Below are positions 60,339 to 64,000 of a DNA stretch of 64,000 nucleotides, one piece after another. The notes beneath the pieces are model-generated. The model did not search any database and had not been told where the DNA came from. It was given only the letters and a program-made list of their open reading frames with translations. A program made the position numbers and the translations under genes. Position 1 is the first letter of the stretch, and every line of letters starts with the position of its first letter. Origin of the DNA: Streptomyces griseomycini (GTDB taxonomy: Bacteria; Actinomycetota; Actinomycetes; Streptomycetales; Streptomycetaceae); NCBI RefSeq assembly GCF_014203535.1, contig NZ_JACHJI010000008.1:248001-312000 (forward strand), in the 5' to 3' direction.

Positions 60339-60411
60339 GCGGGACCGGCCGGTCCGCCGGGTCCGCATAATGGCGGGCACACCGGAGGTCTGATCCGCAG
60401 GGAGGCCGGAC

Positions 60412-61083
60412 ATGGCAGTCACCGACGAGGCGATCGAGAAGATCAAGGGAATGATCGTCTCCGGCGCTCTGCGCCCCGGTGACCGACTGCCCAGGGAGGG
60501 CGAACTCGCCGCCGGACTGGGGCTGTCCCGCAACTCCCTGCGCGAGGCGGTGCGTGCGCTGTCGCTCATCCGCATCCTGGACGTGCGGCAGGGCGACGGC
60601 ACGTACGTCACCAGCCTCGATCCGCAACTCCTGCTGGAGGCGCTGAGTTTCGTCGTCGACTTCCACCGCGACGACACGGTCCTGGAGTTCCTCGCCGTGC
60701 GCCGCATCCTGGAACCGGCCGCGACGGCCCTCGCGGCCACCCGGCTCGGCGAGGAGCAACTGGACGCGCTCGCGAAGAAGTTGGACGAGCTCGGCGACGA
60801 GCCGTCCGTGGAGGACCTGGTCGCCGCCGACCTGGACTTCCACCGGACCGTCGTGCGCGGCGCCGGCAACTCCGTGCTGTGCTCCCTGCTCGACGGTCTG
60901 TCCGGGCCCACGACGCGGGCCCGCGTCTGGCGCGGCCTCACCCAGGAGGACGCGGTCGGCCGCACCCTGCGCGAGCACCGGGCGATCCTCGCCGCCCTGC
61001 GGGACCGGGACGCCGAGGCGGCGCGGTCCTGGGCGACGGTGCACATCGCGAGCGTGGAGCAGTGGCTGCGCTCCACGCTGTGA
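60412..61083 (+). CDS. FadR-type GntR regulator with FCD domain
   Basis: 223-residue regulator. The winged helix-turn-helix (about residues 5-65) has RPGDRLPREGELAAGLGLSR and NSLREAVRALSLIRIL, then the wing GDGTYVT. The FCD domain follows (about 85-215), with metal-ligand-type residues in LDFHRTVVRGAGN and REHRAILAALRD. ATG 60412 with AGGGAGG upstream. No obvious target gene is adjacent; it lies between the GNAT relic and parJ, on the same strand as both. It may control an unlinked sugar-acid pathway or itself. Confidence 0.9.
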   Translation: MAVTDEAIEKIKGMIVSGALRPGDRLPREGELAAGLGLSRNSLREAVRALSLIRILDVRQGDGTYVTSLDPQLLLEALSFVVDFHRDDTVLEFLAVRRILEPAATALAATRLGEEQLDALAKKLDELGDEPSVEDLVAADLDFHRTVVRGAGNSVLCSLLDGLSGPTTRARVWRGLTQEDAVGRTLREHRAILAALRDRDAEAARSWATVHIASVEQWLRSTL

Positions 61084-61254
61084 GCCCTGCCGCGCACCCG
61101 CCGCGCGTCTTCGGCGCCCGGATCTGCGGGGGTGTTTCCCGGTGCCCGGCGGGGCAGTGATGGGGCACTCCCCCTGTGAGGGGGTTGCGGGCGTCCCCCC
61201 GGGCACGCCGTAAGGTTGGGACGTACGCGAGGGCACGTCGGAAGGAGGCGCTGG

Positions 61255-62238
61255 GTGATCGAGCTCGAGGGGGTTCCCGAGCTGATCGACCCGGTCATGG
61301 TGGCCGCGTTCGAGGGCTGGAACGATGCCGGCGACGCCGCTTCCACCGCGGTCGCGCATCTGGACAGGGAGTGGAAGGGCGAGGTGTTCGCGGCGCTGGA
61401 CGCCGAGGACTACTACGACTTCCAGGTGAACCGCCCCACGGTGTTCATGGACGGCGGGGTGCGCAGGATCACCTGGCCGACGACGCGGTTGTCGGTGGTC
61501 CGGGTCGGCGGCGAGAAGCCGCGCGACCTGGTGCTGGTGCGCGGCATCGAACCGTCCATGCGGTGGCGCTCGTTCTGCAACGAACTCCTCGGCTTCGCGC
61601 ACGAACTCGGCGTGGAACTGGTGGTCATCCTGGGCGCCCTGCTCGGTGACACCCCGCACACCCGTCCGGTCCCGATCAGCGGGACCACGTCCGACCCGGA
61701 CCTGGCCCGCCGCATGGACCTGGAGGAGACCAAGTACGAGGGCCCCACGGGCATCGTCGGCATCCTCCAGGAGGCGTGCACGCACGCCGGCGTCCCGGCG
61801 GTGTCGCTGTGGGCGGCGGTCCCGCACTACGTGTCGCAGCCACCCAACCCGAAGGCGACCCTGGCCCTCCTCAACCGCCTCGAGGACCTGATCGACGTGC
61901 GGATCCCGCTGGGCGAGCTGCCCGAGGACGCGCGCGCCTGGCAGGTGGGCGTGGACCAGCTGGCCGCGGAGGACAGCGAGGTCGCCGAGTACGTCCAGAC
62001 GCTGGAGGAGGCCCGGGACACCGCCGAGCTGCCGGAGGCGTCGGGCGAGGCGATCGCCCGCGAGTTCGAGCGCTACCTGCGGCGCCGTGACGGGGCGTCG
62101 GGTCCGTCCGGCGGACACGCCACGGCCGACGGCTCGGACAGCGCGTACCGGCGGGACGCCCCGGGCGGACGCACCCGCCCGCCGAAGCCGCCGAAGCCGG
62201 AGGCGGACTCGGACGGCGAGGAGTCGTCGGAGGACTGA
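61255..62238 (+). CDS. parJ: PAC2-family protein, ParJ homologue
   Basis: 327-residue PAC2 (proteasome assembly chaperone 2-like) protein. The N-terminus reads IELEGVPELIDPVMVAAFEGWND; GPTGIVGILQEACTHAGVP lies near residue 163 and SLWAAVPHYVSQPPNPKAT near residue 185. The last 50 residues are polar and proline-rich. GTG 61255, with GAAGGAGG 6 bases upstream. Position next to the glycerol operon matches SCO1662, reported as ParJ, an actinobacterial signature protein that modulates ParA polymerisation during sporulation. A strong terminator follows. I rely on synteny for the ParJ name. Confidence 0.9.
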   Translation: MIELEGVPELIDPVMVAAFEGWNDAGDAASTAVAHLDREWKGEVFAALDAEDYYDFQVNRPTVFMDGGVRRITWPTTRLSVVRVGGEKPRDLVLVRGIEPSMRWRSFCNELLGFAHELGVELVVILGALLGDTPHTRPVPISGTTSDPDLARRMDLEETKYEGPTGIVGILQEACTHAGVPAVSLWAAVPHYVSQPPNPKATLALLNRLEDLIDVRIPLGELPEDARAWQVGVDQLAAEDSEVAEYVQTLEEARDTAELPEASGEAIAREFERYLRRRDGASGPSGGHATADGSDSAYRRDAPGGRTRPPKPPKPEADSDGEESSED

Positions 62239-62240
62239 GC

Positions 62241-62277
62241 GAAGGGGCGCCCCGTTCCGGGAACGGGGCGCCCCTTC
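62241..62277. terminator. 17-base perfect bidirectional terminator
   Basis: GAAGGGGCGCCCCGTTC (62241-62257) pairs with 62261-62277 across a 3-base loop, followed by TTCCTC on the plus strand. It sits between convergent parJ and mshC. Confidence 0.92.
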
Positions 62278-62294
62278 TTCCTCTCGCGTCCGCC

Positions 62295-63524
62295 CTACAG
62301 CGCGACGCCGAGCAGCGCGTCCACCGCGCGGGAGACCACGCCGGGCGCGCCCGTGTCCGTACCGCCGCTCCGCTCCTGGAGCGCGACCCAGCGGTCGACG
62401 GCGGCCAGCGCGGCCGGGGCGTCCAGGTCGTCGGCGAGCGCCTCGCGGATCTCCTCGACCAGGGCCTCGGCGGGCGGGCCGTCGGGCCGGGAGACGGCGG
62501 CGCGCCAGCGGCCGAGGCGGGTCACGGCGTCCTGGAGGACCTGGTCGGTCCACTCCCAGTCGGCGCGGTAGTGGTGGGCGAGCAGCGCCAGCCGGATCGC
62601 CGCCGGGTCCACGCCCTCGCGCCGCAGCGCGGACACGAAGACCAGGTTGCCCTTGGACTTGGACATCTTCTCGCCGTGCAGGGCGACCATGCCGGCGTGG
62701 ACGTACGCCTTGGCCATGGGGAACTCGCCGGTGAGCACCTGGGCGTGGGAGGCGCCCATCTCGTGGTGCGGGAAGACCAGGTCGGAGCCGCCGCCCTGGA
62801 CGTCGAAGCCCATGCCGAGGTGGTCGAGGGCGATGGCCACGCACTCGATGTGCCAGCCGGGGCGGCCCCGGCCGAGCGAGCCGCCGTCCCAGCTCGGCTC
62901 GCCCTCGCGGGCGGCCATCCAGAGCATCGGGTCGACGGGGTTCTTCTTGCCCGGACGGTCCGGGTCCCCGCCGCGCTCGGCGGACAGCAGCCGCATGGCG
63001 GCGGCGTCGAGGTGCGAGACCTGGCCGAAGTGCGGGTCGGACTCGACGGAGAAGTAGATGTCGCCCTCGAGCTCGTAGGCCGCGCCGAGGTCGCGCAGCC
63101 GCTCGACGAGCGGGACGATGCCGGGTATGGCCTCCACGGCGCCTATGTAGTGCCGCGGCGGCAGCATCCGCAGGGCGGTCATGTCCTCGCGGAAGAGCGC
63201 GGTCTCCTTCTCCGCCAGGGCGGCCCAGTCGAGGCCGTCCCGGGCGGCCCGCTCCAGCAGCGGGTCGTCGACGTCGGTGACGTTCTGGACGTAGTGCACC
63301 TGCCGCTTGGTGTCGAGCCACACGCGCTGCACGAGGTCGAACGCGTTGTACGTCGCCGCGTGCCCCATGTGGGTGGCGTCGTACGGGGTGATGCCGCAGA
63401 CGTAGATGCGGGCGACGGGACCGGGGTCGAGGGTGATCGGACCCCCGGTCGCGGTGTCGTGGATCCTCAGGTCGCGGCCCTGACCGGGCAGGGCGGGGAC
63501 TTCGGAAGCGGGCCAGGCATACAT
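62295..63524 (-). CDS. mshC: Mycothiol cysteine ligase MshC
   Basis: 409-residue ligase related to cysteinyl-tRNA synthetase. It activates cysteine with ATP and joins it to glucosaminyl-inositol in mycothiol synthesis. CGITPYDATHMGHAATYNAF near residue 43 carries a zinc cysteine and the HIGH-like motif; KMSKSKGN near residue 294 is the KMSKS loop. GWHIECVAIALDHLG near residue 228 supplies other zinc ligands. The anticodon-binding domain of CysS is absent, which with the length supports MshC. ATG 63524. It is convergent with parJ. Mycothiol is the main actinobacterial thiol. Confidence 0.95.
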   Translation of the reverse strand: MYAWPASEVPALPGQGRDLRIHDTATGGPITLDPGPVARIYVCGITPYDATHMGHAATYNAFDLVQRVWLDTKRQVHYVQNVTDVDDPLLERAARDGLDWAALAEKETALFREDMTALRMLPPRHYIGAVEAIPGIVPLVERLRDLGAAYELEGDIYFSVESDPHFGQVSHLDAAAMRLLSAERGGDPDRPGKKNPVDPMLWMAAREGEPSWDGGSLGRGRPGWHIECVAIALDHLGMGFDVQGGGSDLVFPHHEMGASHAQVLTGEFPMAKAYVHAGMVALHGEKMSKSKGNLVFVSALRREGVDPAAIRLALLAHHYRADWEWTDQVLQDAVTRLGRWRAAVSRPDGPPAEALVEEIREALADDLDAPAALAAVDRWVALQERSGGTDTGAPGVVSRAVDALLGVAL

Positions 63525-63627
63525 GCCTTGAGCCTAACCGGACCGCAGTTCCGAATACGAACGGGAGCAGGCCGGATGACCGGGAAGGCGCTCTTGCGCA
63601 CCGCCGCCCGACGTGCTTCGGGTCCGC

Positions 63628-64000
63628 TCAGACCGGGGGCCAGGGGATCGCCGGCCACTGTCCGCCGGGCTCCGGGTGGGTGCCGGTGGCGATCAGCGAC
63701 TCGACACGCGTGCGCGTGGCGTCGATCTCCGCGGGGGTGATCAGGGGACCCAGCCGGGCGGCGAGCGCGCCGCCGTCCGTGAGGGCCTTCCTGAGGCCCT
63801 TGAGGACGTCGAGCGCCTCCTCGGTCAGCGGCTCCCCCGCCCAGCCCCACAGCAGGGTGCGCAGCTTGTCCTCGACGTTGAAGGTGACCCCGTGGTCGAT
63901 GCCGTACAGCCGGTTCCCCGCGGTGGGCAGCAGGTGCCCGCCCTTGCGGTCGGCGTTGTTGATCACCGCGTCGAGCACGGCCAGCCGGCGCAGCCGTTCG
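63628..64000 (-). CDS. SCO1664-type PI3/PI4-kinase-like protein, 5' end outside window
   Basis: Only the C-terminal part, about 124 codons, is visible; the start lies beyond the window. The sequence includes LDAVINNADRKGGHLLP, GIDHGVTFNVEDKLRTLLWG and the C-terminus PAIPWPPV. NNADRKGGH and DHGVTF resemble the catalytic and metal-binding loops of the phosphatidylinositol-kinase/HipA-like superfamily. Homologues in actinobacteria lie next to mshC. The substrate is unknown. Confidence 0.8.
   Translation of the reverse strand, partial: ERLRRLAVLDAVINNADRKGGHLLPTAGNRLYGIDHGVTFNVEDKLRTLLWGWAGEPLTEEALDVLKGLRKALTDGGALAARLGPLITPAEIDATRTRVESLIATGTHPEPGGQWPAIPWPPV

Noticed and set aside
56310..61346. 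A 1678-codon open frame on the minus strand
   Set aside because: It runs antisense to glpF, glpK, glpD and other well-supported genes and has low-complexity Ala/Gly/Arg/Val content, the usual artefact of GC-rich codons.

Overview
This is high-GC actinobacterial chromosome, almost certainly Streptomyces. The coding frames show strong third-position G/C bias, GTG and TTG starts are common, and gene content and order match, from memory, the SCO1613-SCO1664 interval of S. coelicolor. I see no rRNA, tRNA, insertion sequence, prophage or CRISPR array. The window is core chromosome with two decayed genes.

Layout. 1-4055: an ethanolamine/amine gamma-glutamylation cassette (GlnA4-like ligase, GntR/FCD regulator, ethanolamine-type permease, class I GATase gamma-glutamyl hydrolase). 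4232-7631: a LysR regulator divergent from a TDT-family carrier, then an XRE-cupin regulator with a cytoplasmic BtuF-like protein. 8058-11754: a glycine betaine ABC importer whose permease is fused to two tandem binding domains. 11986-15302: a 5'-3' exonuclease, an iron-box-controlled siderophore-interacting protein, a small hypothetical and an RluA-type pseudouridine synthase. 15296-19952: a complete conservon (kinase-like CvnA, roadblock CvnB, DUF742 CvnC, GTPase CvnD, P450 CvnE), matching cvn9/rarABCDE. 20444-25944: HelY-type helicase, diacylglycerol kinase-like protein, TatC, TatA and a small membrane protein.

26004-42377 is the Pup-proteasome region: PafC, PafB, two FKBP isomerases, PafA, an MFS transporter with a divergent LacI regulator, PrcA, PrcB, a broken endonuclease VII-like gene, Pup, Dop, the ARC ATPase, a ferredoxin, a secreted protein and TrmI. 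Pup is made with a C-terminal Gln. Dop deamidates it, PafA conjugates it to substrate lysines, ARC unfolds the tagged proteins and feeds them to PrcAB, and PafBC is the DNA-damage regulator. The order PafA-PafB-PafC-TatA-TatC-HelY is shared with mycobacteria, with the FKBP genes inserted.

42436-64000: M50 CBS-domain protease, RecB-like nuclease with an orphan response regulator, two orphan peptide-type binding lipoproteins, a HAD phosphatase, cobalamin-dependent MetH, the glycerol regulon (GylR, GlpF, GlpK, GlpD) with a matching operator pair, a decayed GNAT acetyltransferase, a FadR-type regulator, a PAC2 protein matching ParJ, the mycothiol ligase MshC, and the 3' part of a PI-kinase-like gene.

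The observations most worth a second look are: a conservon P450 lacking the ExxR motif; an internally deleted endonuclease VII relic inside the proteasome operon; an apparently leaderless promoter for pafA overlapping the end of the upstream transporter gene; the permease with two fused betaine-binding domains; the shared inverted GylR operator pair; and several perfect palindromes with no known protein partner.
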